Source: Zobellia roscoffensis
GTDB taxonomy: Bacteria > Bacteroidota > Bacteroidia > Flavobacteriales > Flavobacteriaceae
NCBI RefSeq assembly: GCF_015330165.1
Contig: NZ_JADDXT010000002.1
Coordinates: 4,800,024-4,864,023, forward strand
Length of the DNA stretch: 64,000 bases
Reading direction: 5' to 3'
The notes under the pieces: generated by a model
What the model saw: only the letters and a program-made list of their open reading frames with translations
Told to the model about the DNA's origin: nothing
The model's database searches: none
Made by a program: the position numbers and the translations under genes
Shown: one piece after another, positions 9,128-17,713 of the stretch
Position numbering within the stretch: the stretch's first letter is position 1
Layout: every line of letters starts with the position of its first letter

Positions 9128-9826
9128 ATGGATGATTTAGTATTGACAAGTACAATTATAGAAGACTCTCCATTTCACTCTAATCAGCTAGCACAGTTAA
9201 TAGACCAGAACCCGAATTTAAGTCTTAAAAATGTATATAGAAACGGAATAGATGCTAAAAATCACAAAGCAAATGAGGAGGTAGATCTTCTTTTTTTAAC
9301 TGTAGAACTCCCTTTAATTACAGGTTTTGACTTAATTGAGACTTTTAAAGAAAGTCCCAAAATTATTCTAGTGAGCAATACACCAGACCATGCTTTTAGA
9401 GCTTTTGATTATGATATAACAGATTACTTATTAAAACCCATTTTACCCGCAAGGTTTCAAAAATCAGTAGATAAAGTACTGCGTAACGCGAAATTAAATA
9501 CAAACAATAAAGATGAAGAGCATTTTTTTGTTAAAAGTAACTCTAGGAAAGTAAAAGTAAATTATAAGGATATAAAATGGATAGAGGCCTTAGGAGACTA
9601 TGTAAAATTAGTTACTGAAAAGTCTAACCACATTGTACTATCTTCAATGAAAGCTTTTGAAGAAAGGTTACCCAATTCACAATTTGTACGTATTCACAAA
9701 TCATATATTATCAACCTAAAAAGAATAGAGAAGTTCAATAATACTATGGTGGAAGTTGAAGGTAAGAAAATAACTTTAAGCAGAAGCAGGAGAGATTCTT
9801 TTATGAGCGCTATTGGGACCTCTTAA
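9128..9826 (+). CDS. LytTR-family response regulator with degenerate receiver
   Basis: DNA-binding regulator of 232 aa: receiver-like domain at about residues 5-120 and a LytTR DNA-binding domain at about 130-230 (FFVKSNSRKVKV, IKWIEALGDYVKL, FVRIHKSYIINL). The receiver fold is kept, including the acidic ED at 12-13 and the Lys of LLKPI, but the phospho-acceptor position reads LLFLTVELP with Thr58 where the paralogue at 10946 has Asp58. Codons are clean (tta act gta), so this looks like a real substitution and not a frameshift. The protein probably does not respond to phosphorylation and may act constitutively or as a dimer partner. No histidine kinase is adjacent. Confidence 0.88.
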   Translation: MDDLVLTSTIIEDSPFHSNQLAQLIDQNPNLSLKNVYRNGIDAKNHKANEEVDLLFLTVELPLITGFDLIETFKESPKIILVSNTPDHAFRAFDYDITDYLLKPILPARFQKSVDKVLRNAKLNTNNKDEEHFFVKSNSRKVKVNYKDIKWIEALGDYVKLVTEKSNHIVLSSMKAFEERLPNSQFVRIHKSYIINLKRIEKFNNTMVEVEGKKITLSRSRRDSFMSAIGTS

Positions 9827-9839
9827 ATTTTGCCTTACC

Positions 9840-10685
9840 TCAATCGTTTACGGGTATTACTAAAAAAGGGATTTCAACACAGAAGCTTACTTTTTTAATA
9901 ACTGGCTCCCTCATTATACTTCCAAAAAAATCTCGCTCATGTTTAATCATTGTCAAAAAATCTACATCTAACTCCTTTATAAAAACCTGTATGCTCTTTG
10001 TTTTATTGGTAAAGTTTGGCATCCAATGATAGTTTGGCTTAAACACTTTTAAGTAAACATCTAATGTATTTTTATTAGACGCCTGGATAGAATCTAATTG
10101 CTTTTCTTCATTTATATGCATAATATGCATTGATGATTTAAAACGAGAAAGAACTTGTTTTACGGGTGCCAAAATATCTGCAGAGAAATTTCTTTTATAA
10201 TTTGTTACCAAAGCCAATTTTTCAGGTTTTTTATAAAAACAACCCTCAGGAACCACCAATACGGGACACCTTGATACTTTTAAAACATTCCTTGTCCTGG
10301 TTCCTAAAAATATAGATTTTGCTCCAGTTGCTCCTTGAGTGCCCATTACAATCACGTCTATCTCTTCTTTTGATGTAACTTTTAACACCTCAACTAATAA
10401 AGATTCTAATGCTATATGCGTTACAAATTTATGCTTCTCGTTTTGGTTCAAATGCTCTATTTCACTGCAGAACTCATTTATTTGAGCTTCGGTTTCTGAT
10501 TGCCAGTTATCGCCAAGCCCAACGTACGCCGGTGATCCCAATATATAATCTACCCTATAAGCCATAGGAGTATATGTATGTAAAATATAGAAAACACATT
10601 CATCATCTTTATAATAATGCAGTGCATAATCTATGGCATTTCTAGAATTTTCAGAAAAATCGGTGGGCAAAAGGACTTTTAGCAT
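9840..10685 (-). CDS. Universal stress protein, tandem UspA domains
   Basis: Cytoplasmic protein of 281 aa made of two UspA folds. The first (about residues 1-145) starts KVLLPTDFSENSRNAIDYA and ends with GTQGATGAKSIFLGTRTRNV, matching the G-2x-G-9x-G(S/T) ATP-binding pattern. The second (about 150-281) has lost that motif, as is common in tandem UspA proteins, where one half binds nucleotide. It sits between two LytTR regulator genes, convergent with the first (13-nt gap) and divergent from the second. Role in stress adaptation is from the family; no specific trigger can be read. Confidence 0.88.
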   Translation of the reverse strand: MLKVLLPTDFSENSRNAIDYALHYYKDDECVFYILHTYTPMAYRVDYILGSPAYVGLGDNWQSETEAQINEFCSEIEHLNQNEKHKFVTHIALESLLVEVLKVTSKEEIDVIVMGTQGATGAKSIFLGTRTRNVLKVSRCPVLVVPEGCFYKKPEKLALVTNYKRNFSADILAPVKQVLSRFKSSMHIMHINEEKQLDSIQASNKNTLDVYLKVFKPNYHWMPNFTNKTKSIQVFIKELDVDFLTMIKHERDFFGSIMREPVIKKVSFCVEIPFLVIPVND

Positions 10686-10945
10686 GACTTTTGATTTGTT
10701 TTATAAAATTATAATCTTCTAAAGAGAGAAAACATGACATCTATCAGTTTTACACTTAAAAATTACCAAATTTTAAAATCATTCCTTATTTTAAGAATGC
10801 CTTTGAGCCAGTAAATTTTTAAACTATATATTTGTAATCACTAACCTATTTTTTTCTGGCCCCACAACTGTAAAAAGAAGGTGATTAATTAATGAATATT
10901 TAACCTCATTAAGAAGTTATATACTTTTTAAAAAATCCTCTTATT

Positions 10946-11650
10946 ATGAACTCTGTAAAATTAACGTGTGTAGTTATAGACGACTCTAAAACGCAACGCA
11001 CGGCAGTTGCCAAACTTATAAAAAATCATATCAATCTCCGTTTTATTGCCGACTACAAGAACGCTGTGGATGCACAAAAACATATGGGAGAAAATAATGT
11101 TGACCTCGTTTTTCTAGATATAGAAATGCCCCTAATAAATGGGTTTCAATTTATAGACTCTTTAAAAAACCGTCCGCAAATTATTCTTATATCTGCTAAA
11201 GAACAGTATGCCATGCAGGCTTTTGATTATGATGTAACGGATTATCTTCTAAAACCTATTGGCCAAAATCGTTTTAACACCGCCATTAAAAAAGCACTTC
11301 AAAATAATATTGAAGTTGAAGAAAATGAGGACGACTATATTTTTGTAAACAGCAAACTCAAAAAAGTAAAATTACCTCTTGGTGACATAAAATGGGTTGA
11401 AGGCCTTGGTGATTATATTAAAGTCATCACGGAAGAAAAAAATATTTTAATCTTGTCTACCATGAAATCTTTTGCGGAAAAACTTCCGGAAGACAGGTTC
11501 CTAAGGGTTCATAAATCATATATTATTAACCTTGATAAGGTTGAGAAATTTAATGGATCTCAAGTTGAAGTATGTGGACATTCAATTCCGCTAAGTAGAC
11601 ATAAAAAACTAGCATTAGAAGACGCATTATTGAACTCCCAAGCTCACTAG
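10946..11650 (+). CDS. LytTR-family response regulator
   Basis: Response regulator of 234 aa with an intact receiver: DD at 12-13, phospho-acceptor Asp58 in LVFLDIEMP, and the conserved Lys in LLKPIGQ, followed by a LytTR DNA-binding domain (FVNSKLKKVKL, IKWVEGLGDYIKV, FLRVHKSYIINL). It is a close paralogue of the gene at 9128, including the AFDYDVTDYLLKPI block. No sensor kinase is adjacent, so it is an orphan within this window. Its 3' end runs into a terminator shared with galK. Confidence 0.9.
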   Translation: MNSVKLTCVVIDDSKTQRTAVAKLIKNHINLRFIADYKNAVDAQKHMGENNVDLVFLDIEMPLINGFQFIDSLKNRPQIILISAKEQYAMQAFDYDVTDYLLKPIGQNRFNTAIKKALQNNIEVEENEDDYIFVNSKLKKVKLPLGDIKWVEGLGDYIKVITEEKNILILSTMKSFAEKLPEDRFLRVHKSYIINLDKVEKFNGSQVEVCGHSIPLSRHKKLALEDALLNSQAH

Positions 11651-11667
11651 TCTTCTCCTAAAAAACA

Positions 11668-11695
11668 AAAAGGCCAATCTTAAGATTGGCCTTTT
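11668..11695. terminator. Bidirectional intrinsic terminator
   Basis: A perfect 28-nt palindrome: 11668-11681 pairs with 11682-11695 around a GC core (GGCCAATCTT), with A4 on one side and T4 on the other. It lies between the convergent LytTR gene (stop 11650) and galK (stop 11699). Confidence 0.85.
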
Positions 11696-11698
11696 AGC

Positions 11699-12826
11699 TT
11701 ATATTTTTGTTGTGCCTCCACTTGGCCGCACCTCAAAAGCTTCCAGAGTAATATCGAACTTATCTTTGTACGCCTTTGTAGCTGCGCTTACAAAATCTCC
11801 TACCGCACTTTCGTGTACGATGTTCAATGTACATCCACCAAAGCCTCCTCCGGTCTGTCGCGCTCCTAGAACTTGATTATTATTTTTTGAGAAATCTACC
11901 AAGAAATCAGATTCAGGGCAACTTACTTCATACTCTTTACTAATCCCATCATGGGCCTTATAAAGGATTTGACCCACCTCCTTAAGGTTATTCTGCTTTA
12001 ATGCCTCAACCATTTCCAACACCCTATCATTTTCCTTTACAATAAAAGAACATCTATTGTAAACTATGGGATTCATATCATCCTTAAATGCAAGAAGCAT
12101 TTCTTCATCAACATCTCGCAAAGATTTTACATTGGAATTTTTCTTTTGAATAACAGCAACACCTTGCTCACATTCTTGCTTACGCGTATTATACTCACTT
12201 GAAGCTAGATTATGGGAAACTTTAGTATTAAGAAGTATTATTTTATACGGATTTAAATCTATTGGAATATGCTTGTATTCTAAAGAACGGCAGTCCAAAA
12301 GAATAACATTTCCAGCCTCACTCATAACGGAAGCAAATTGATCCATAATACCACATTGCGTACCCACGTAGGTGTGCTCTGCAGTTTGTGAGAGTTGTAC
12401 CATTTCTATCTTGGACAGGCCCAAATCAAACATCTCATTAAGACCAAAAGCCAATCCACACTCTAATGCCGCGGAAGAACTTAGTCCTGACCCTGTAGGT
12501 AAGTTACTTTCTACAATACAATCAAAACCTCTTACCTTATCCGTTCGTTTTGAGATTTCATTTAATACACCAAGAATATAATTCTCCCACTCTACCTTAC
12601 TTACGGCTATTGTATTCAAATCTATTTCAAAACCCGTATCGTATGTTTTACTATATACATGGCATTGATTATCTGAACCGTTCTTTTTAAAACTAAAAGT
12701 GATGTTCTTTTCTATAGCCGTTGGCAATACATACCCCATATTATAATCGGTATGCTCACCTATAAGGTTAATTCTACCTGGGGATGATATGACCAATTCT
12801 GGCTTAAAATTTTCTAAAAACTGCAT
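11699..12826 (-). CDS. galK: Galactokinase
   Basis: Cytoplasmic GHMP-family kinase phosphorylating galactose to galactose-1-phosphate (Leloir pathway). Length 375 aa is normal. The N-terminal galactokinase signature SPGRINLIGEHTDYN is at about residues 15-29, the ATP-binding GHMP motif LPTGSGLSSSAA at about 109-120, and the third motif GARQTGGGFGG near the C-terminus. galT and galE are not in the window. It is the second gene of a probable two-gene unit after the formylglycine-generating enzyme (12-nt gap). With galactose-rich algal glycans as likely food, it fits use of released galactose. Confidence 0.95.
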   Translation of the reverse strand: MQFLENFKPELVISSPGRINLIGEHTDYNMGYVLPTAIEKNITFSFKKNGSDNQCHVYSKTYDTGFEIDLNTIAVSKVEWENYILGVLNEISKRTDKVRGFDCIVESNLPTGSGLSSSAALECGLAFGLNEMFDLGLSKIEMVQLSQTAEHTYVGTQCGIMDQFASVMSEAGNVILLDCRSLEYKHIPIDLNPYKIILLNTKVSHNLASSEYNTRKQECEQGVAVIQKKNSNVKSLRDVDEEMLLAFKDDMNPIVYNRCSFIVKENDRVLEMVEALKQNNLKEVGQILYKAHDGISKEYEVSCPESDFLVDFSKNNNQVLGARQTGGGFGGCTLNIVHESAVGDFVSAATKAYKDKFDITLEAFEVRPSGGTTKI

Positions 12827-12838
12827 AAGAGAAATTAT

Positions 12839-13981
12839 TTATTTTGAATTACGAACCATTTCTGGCGTGGCAACGGTCCTAAAACCTAAATGTTCTAACG
12901 ATGAATCTAAACTAGTAGCCATGCGAGATGAAACTCTATAACTAGCACAGTAACTGGCGTTACATAAAAACGACCCGCCTTTCATAACTTTTTCTCTCGC
13001 GTATGGATCTCTTTCATTATAGGCTTGATCTGCCCCTACCGGATTTTTTGCTACAGGATAAGTCGCATTCAATTCTTTATAATAATTGGTATTGTACCAA
13101 TCATTTGTCCACTCCCAAACATTACCAGCCATGTCATACAAACCAAAATCATTGGCAGGATATGATTTTACCGGTGCGCGGAGTCCAAAACCATCAGTCT
13201 CCACATTAGTTACCGGAAATTCTCCTTCCCACGTATTGGCCTTATCAGATAATTTGGTGTCCTCATCACCCCAATAATAAGTAGTTGTTAAATGGTTACC
13301 ACGAGCAGCACGTTCCCATTCCGCTTCTGTAGGTAAACGCCTGTTAGCCCATTCGCAATATGCTAAAGCATCTTCATATGCAATGTGAACCACAGGATAA
13401 TTTCCTTTTCCTTTTATAGAACTACTAGGTCCATTAGGGTGTTGCCAATCGGCACCTATAGTCCAGCTCCACCATTGTGAAAAATCATAAAGATTGGGAA
13501 CCGCACTTTTTGCTTGCTTAAAAGTTAATGAGCCCGGTTGCATGATACTATCATGAGGTTTTGGAGTACCTTCAGGAAGTTGTTTCTTCATCTCTTCCCA
13601 ATCTATTTGACGCTCTGCTACAGTTTCATAGCCTGTTTCTTTTACAAATTTCTTAAAGTCATCATTAGTAACCTCAGTGATATCCATAAAAAACCCATCA
13701 ACAGCAACCTTATGTGCCGGTTTCTCATGCTCCATTGCTCCTTTATCCTGAGGTACGGCTCCCTGAGAAAATACAGCCCCAGGTACCCAAACCATTCCCT
13801 TAGGAGCGGTAACACCTTCTGGCTTTTCTTTTATAACCGTAGTGTCTACTTCTACGGTCTTTGAGGCACCTATCTTTTCAGCAGTTTTAACTACTTCTGC
13901 CTTCTGCGCTTTCTCTTCCTTACATGCTATTGACAGACAAAGAAGTGCGGCAGAAGCAAAAATTTTAATCGTATTATGCAT
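12839..13981 (-). CDS. Formylglycine-generating enzyme (sulfatase-maturating), lipoprotein
   Basis: Aerobic sulfatase-activating enzyme that converts the Cys of C-x-P-x-R in sulfatases to formylglycine. Product 380 aa: lipoprotein signal ending CLSIAC, a variable linker, then the FGE fold from GMVWVPGAVFSQG through RRLPTEAEWERAARG and MAGNVWEWTNDWY. The C-terminal GGSFLCNASYC keeps Cys340 and Cys345 with the spacing of the two catalytic cysteines of human FGE, followed by SLEHLGFR. Most bacterial FGE-fold proteins lack these cysteines, so this one is likely a true FGE. The lipoprotein signal would place it outside the cytoplasm, acting on exported, still unfolded sulfatases. Two Cys-type sulfatases lie at 52677 and 56771. 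Confidence 0.85.
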   Translation of the reverse strand: MHNTIKIFASAALLCLSIACKEEKAQKAEVVKTAEKIGASKTVEVDTTVIKEKPEGVTAPKGMVWVPGAVFSQGAVPQDKGAMEHEKPAHKVAVDGFFMDITEVTNDDFKKFVKETGYETVAERQIDWEEMKKQLPEGTPKPHDSIMQPGSLTFKQAKSAVPNLYDFSQWWSWTIGADWQHPNGPSSSIKGKGNYPVVHIAYEDALAYCEWANRRLPTEAEWERAARGNHLTTTYYWGDEDTKLSDKANTWEGEFPVTNVETDGFGLRAPVKSYPANDFGLYDMAGNVWEWTNDWYNTNYYKELNATYPVAKNPVGADQAYNERDPYAREKVMKGGSFLCNASYCASYRVSSRMATSLDSSLEHLGFRTVATPEMVRNSK

Positions 13982-14070
13982 AATTATATTTCAAAAATGG
14001 AAAACAAAGTTAATTCTATTTTCCGGTTTACCATATATTAGAAACCCTAGGTTTCTTTTAAAACGGAAAC

Positions 14071-14107
14071 AAAAAAATGTCCCCTAAAACACGGGGACAC
14101 TTTTATT
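14071..14107. terminator. Intrinsic terminator downstream of the Gfo/Idh gene
   Basis: TGTCCCC (14078-14084) pairs with GGGGACA (14093-14099). A run of seven A at 14071-14077 gives U7 on the minus strand, ending the gene at 14124-15464. The right side is T-rich too, so weak action on the plus strand is possible. Confidence 0.8.
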
Positions 14108-14123
14108 TTCTGATATCCATAAA

Positions 14124-15464
14124 TTAAATTACGACTGTTTCACCTGGCTTTGGTATGTTATACGTACCATCAGCATTTGGTTGAACAGGAGCAGGAGAAT
14201 CCCAAGTTAATTCATCTGGTGCCAAGTCTATATTAGATTGCATCGCTTCATCCCACTTAATAACTTTACCTGAATATGTAGCCATTCTACCTATAATAGC
14301 ACTCATGGTACTTTTTGCTCCATTTTCGGCATCGGCAATTACACCTCCGTTCCGTATAGATTCAAAAAGCTTTACGTGCTCTACTTGGTATGGGTTAGGA
14401 TCATCTTTACCTCTATGTTCAAATATTGAATTACCATTCCAATCTGTTAAAGTGGCATTATCACCTTTAGTGTACACCGTACCTTTTGTTCCTTGGAAGA
14501 ATTCTGAAACCTTACTCATAGTTTCTGGCTGATGACGGCACTGACTAGCAATTACAGCTCCACTAGGATAAGTGTATTCAACAAAATGATGGTCATATAT
14601 CTCACCGTGATCTTTTCCCTTACGAACTTGCCTACCTCCCATACCTTGTGCAGAAATAGGGTACTCACCAACAAACCAGTTTGCTACATCTATATTATGA
14701 ATGTGTTGCTCTAAAATATGATCGCCACACAACCAGTTAAAATAATACCAGTTACGCATTTGATATTCAAGCTCGCTTTGTCCAGCTTGACGCTCACGGA
14801 CCCATACTCCACCACTATTCCAGTATACTTGTCCTGAAACTATTTTCCCAATAGAATTTTTTTTAATCTGGTCCATGGCCGCCAGATAACTGTCTTGATA
14901 ATGTCTTTGAAGACCTACTACTACATTCAATTTATTTTCTTTGGCTTTCTTTGCTGCTGCCAAAACCTTACGAACACCAGGTACATCTGTTGCTACCGGC
15001 TTCTCCATAAACACATGTTTCCCATTGTTTACTGCATACTCAAAATGTTGCGGACGAAAACCTGGTGGCGTTGCCAGAATAACCACATCAGCCAAATCCA
15101 TTGCTTTGGTTGCAGCATCAAAACCAACAAATTGATTTTTCTCTTTTACATTGATTTTTTTGGTTTCACCCATGGCTTTAGAAATATTGGCCAAGCTACC
15201 TTTCAGACGATCTTCAAAAGCATCTGCCATTGCTACAAGCTCTATGTTCTCATCTGCAGTTAATGCCTGTACCGCTGCACCAGTACCACGACCACCACAA
15301 CCTACAAGCGCCAATTTTAATTTCTTATCTCCTAACACATTTGCCATACCGCTCATATGTAGGTTTGGCAATAACATAGCTCCACCGGTAAATAATGCGG
15401 TGTTCTTTACAAAATCTCTTCTTGATTTTTTGATCATACTGGTTTTGGTCTTGTCTTCTTTCAT
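14124..15464 (-). CDS. Gfo/Idh/MocA oxidoreductase with Tat signal
   Basis: NAD(P)-dependent oxidoreductase of the Gfo/Idh/MocA family, 446 aa. The N-terminus has a twin-arginine signal (KKSRRDFVKN, then a hydrophobic stretch to about residue 40), so it is exported folded, presumably with bound cofactor as in glucose-fructose oxidoreductase. The Rossmann motif is LALVGCGGRGTGAA and the family EKP motif is in FMEKPVATD. The C-terminal half is the alpha/beta substrate domain. Substrate is probably a sugar or a sugar acid but cannot be named. It is divergent from the MFS transporter gene at 15960, sharing a 495-nt control region. Confidence 0.87.
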   Translation of the reverse strand: MKEDKTKTSMIKKSRRDFVKNTALFTGGAMLLPNLHMSGMANVLGDKKLKLALVGCGGRGTGAAVQALTADENIELVAMADAFEDRLKGSLANISKAMGETKKINVKEKNQFVGFDAATKAMDLADVVILATPPGFRPQHFEYAVNNGKHVFMEKPVATDVPGVRKVLAAAKKAKENKLNVVVGLQRHYQDSYLAAMDQIKKNSIGKIVSGQVYWNSGGVWVRERQAGQSELEYQMRNWYYFNWLCGDHILEQHIHNIDVANWFVGEYPISAQGMGGRQVRKGKDHGEIYDHHFVEYTYPSGAVIASQCRHQPETMSKVSEFFQGTKGTVYTKGDNATLTDWNGNSIFEHRGKDDPNPYQVEHVKLFESIRNGGVIADAENGAKSTMSAIIGRMATYSGKVIKWDEAMQSNIDLAPDELTWDSPAPVQPNADGTYNIPKPGETVVI

Positions 15465-15959
15465 TTTCTCAATATTTCTGAAATTAATTGTAGGTTATAA
15501 CCTTTCTACAAAGCAGGTGTGAATATAAAAATAATAAGGCAACTTATTAAGTAAAAAATTGCGTTTTTCTCACTTTAACAAAGCTATTTTTATCAAAGAA
15601 ATACAATATTGTTAGTTTTTATACTTCCCAACCTACCACTGTATATTTATATCCTAGATTTATTAATTAGCAGGGCCTTCCGAAGAATCCCACTCCTTTT
15701 AACACCTAACCATCTGACATTTGGCACCTTGAAGGTAGTATAGTTAATTTAAATAAGTGTACATTTAACACATGATTAGGTTAAAAAATAAATTTTCCGT
15801 TCCTTTTCTGGTTTTTTATTATGATGTACCGGGCTGTTAAATTCTGATTTTTTTTATCAATTACATATTTTTGATTTATCTTTCGTTTCGATTTTCGCAA
15901 TAAATATTTATCAAAAGTTACTTTTACGAATTTCAGCTTAAACAACAAACCAATTTTTT
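15465..15959. other. Divergent control region, Gfo/Idh versus MFS
   Basis: A 495-nt AT-rich stretch without a credible coding frame. It must hold the promoters of both flanking genes. I see long T-runs near 15850 but no promoter box or operator that I can define with confidence. Confidence 0.5.
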
Positions 15960-17204
15960 ATGGAAACAAAAACAACTGAAATGGCCTCAAACGCCAACAG
16001 ACTTTTTTACGCAAGTTGCTTTGCGTTAATTACTACCGCATTCTCTTTTAGTATTAGAGCAGGTATTTTGCCTCAATTAGGAGAGGAGTTAAGCTTAAGT
16101 GGTGAACAACTAGGCTTTATAAACTCTATGTGGTTTTTAGGATTTCCTTTGTCTATGGTGGTAGGCGGGTTGGTTTATCATAAAGTAGGTGGAAAGGCAA
16201 TTATGCAATTTGCATTCTTTGCCCATGCCATTGGTATTATATTAACCATCTATTCAGGAAGCTACGTAGGTCTTCTTATCTCTACTCTTCTTATTGGATT
16301 GGGTAACGGCTGTACTGAAGCGGCTTGTAACCCTATGATTGCAGATGCTTACCAAGGAAACAAAATGAGTACCATGATGAACCGTTTTCATATGTGGTTC
16401 CCAGGTGGTATTGCTATAGGAAGTCTTATTTCTGGTTTTATGACCGATATGTCATTTAGCTGGGAAAGTCAAATCTGGTTGATTCTTATACCAACGTTAG
16501 TATACGCTTATTTGTTCTTTGGACAATCTTGGCCAAAAGCCAAAGTGGAAGAAGCTGCTACTATTGGAGGAAACTTTAAAGCGATGCTTTCTCCTCTTTT
16601 TATATTTATGCTTGTTTGTATGGCATTGACCGCCATTTCAGAATTCGGACCAAACCAATGGGTGGGCCTTATCTTATCTAAAAGCGGAGCTAATCCTATG
16701 ATTATCCTAGCCTTAACTGCAGGTTTAATGGCCGTAGCCAGATTCTTTGGTGGTAGTATGGTGGCAAAATTCAACCAAACCGGGGTTCTTTTAGGTTCTG
16801 CAGTTCTTGCCACATTAGGTATATATTTGTTCAGTACGCAAACAGGAACAATGGCTTACGTTGCTGCAATTTTCTTTGCTTTGGGTGTTGCCTATTTCTG
16901 GCCAAATATGATTGGTTTTGTTGCCGATAAAATTCCAAAAAGTGGTGCATTAGGTCTTTCGATTGTTGGTGCGGTGGGTATGTTCTCTAGCTCTATATTT
17001 CAACCAATTATTGGTGGATGGATTGATTCTGATAAAGCTAAAGCTGCTGCCGAAGGTTTTACAGGAGATGAACTAGATTTAGTATCTGGGCAAGCTACCT
17101 TACTTACAATGACCATCTTTCCCGGTATTTTAATCGTCCTTTTTACAGTACTTTATTTCTGGATGAAAAAGAAAAAAGAAAACCCGGAAGCTGAAGTTGC
17201 TTAA
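15960..17204 (+). CDS. MFS transporter
   Basis: Inner-membrane major facilitator of 414 aa with about 12 hydrophobic segments in two six-helix bundles. Landmarks include an early SIRAGILPQLGEEL, loop segments rich in Gly (LLIGLGNGCTEAACNPM), and a charged C-terminal tail (MKKKKENPEAE). It is not of the GPH type found at 26783. Divergent pairing with an exported Gfo/Idh/MocA oxidoreductase suggests that it imports the product of that enzyme, probably a sugar derivative; this is inference from context. A clear terminator follows. Confidence 0.85.
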   Translation: METKTTEMASNANRLFYASCFALITTAFSFSIRAGILPQLGEELSLSGEQLGFINSMWFLGFPLSMVVGGLVYHKVGGKAIMQFAFFAHAIGIILTIYSGSYVGLLISTLLIGLGNGCTEAACNPMIADAYQGNKMSTMMNRFHMWFPGGIAIGSLISGFMTDMSFSWESQIWLILIPTLVYAYLFFGQSWPKAKVEEAATIGGNFKAMLSPLFIFMLVCMALTAISEFGPNQWVGLILSKSGANPMIILALTAGLMAVARFFGGSMVAKFNQTGVLLGSAVLATLGIYLFSTQTGTMAYVAAIFFALGVAYFWPNMIGFVADKIPKSGALGLSIVGAVGMFSSSIFQPIIGGWIDSDKAKAAAEGFTGDELDLVSGQATLLTMTIFPGILIVLFTVLYFWMKKKKENPEAEVA

Positions 17205-17228
17205 ACTTAAGCATTACATTTTGATATT

Positions 17229-17257
17229 AAAAAGCCCGGTATATATCGGGCTTTTTT
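17229..17257 (+). terminator. Intrinsic terminator of the MFS gene
   Basis: AAAAAGCCCG (17229-17238) pairs with CGGGCTTTTT (17247-17256), an 8-nt loop, followed by one more T. It lies 25 nt after the MFS stop. Confidence 0.85.
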
Positions 17258-17645
17258 ATGCCCCTAATTCATTAACTATCCCTCCTTAAAGATCTGCTAT
17301 CTTTTACCTCCTGCTTGTTCTAATGTTTAGTTATGAAATACCAAGTGTTCTAAGTTTAAACTAAAACGTATTTATTACAGCATAAATCCCAACACTCTAC
17401 TCTTGTAATCTTAGAATAACCAAAAGGTAATCAACAAATGTATTACTCAAAGCAAATAATTGGAGTAACATATGGTTTTCTACCTCATATTGACCCTTAC
17501 AACGCATATGTTATATTGATAAATTTCATAGTTTAAAAATATCAAATTCATTGTTTTAACCTCAAAATATTGAGACTTACATGGTATTGCAACATAATTT
17601 TCACTATATGCATCAAATCTTCTATTGCTCATGCAGCCCTTCATA
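17258..17645. other. Upstream region of the xylan susCD operon
   Basis: No gene is supported here. It is the long 5' control region of the SusC gene at 17714. The only clear structure is the 9-bp inverted repeat at 17466-17513 listed separately. Three copies of ATATTGA (near 17487, 17514 and 17568) are noted, but in DNA this AT-rich they may be chance. Confidence 0.4.
17466..17513. promoter_or_regulatory. Inverted repeat, possible regulator site upstream of susC
   Basis: TAACATATG (17466-17474) and its exact reverse complement CATATGTTA (17505-17513) are separated by 30 nt, about 130-180 nt upstream of the candidate promoter. Such paired half-sites fit binding of a dimeric activator like the local HTCS. 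This is a sequence observation; binding is inferred. Confidence 0.35.
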
Positions 17646-17653
17646 TACATTTG
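17624..17653 (+). promoter_or_regulatory. Candidate promoter of the xylan susCD operon
   Basis: TACATTTG (17646-17653) matches the Bacteroidota -7 box TAnnTTTG exactly. ATTG (17624-17627) sits close to the expected spacing for the -33 TTTG box, with one mismatch. It would give a leader of about 55 nt before the SusC start at 17714. Confidence 0.5.
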
Positions 17654-17713
17654 CTAGAGTCGGGTCTTCACTAGGCCAGTAATCTAATAATTAACCAACT
17701 AAACTCAAAGATT

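Noticed and set aside
14895..15263. 122-aa open frame opposite the Gfo/Idh gene
   Set aside because: Cys-rich nonsense composition and full overlap with the NAD-binding domain of the real gene.
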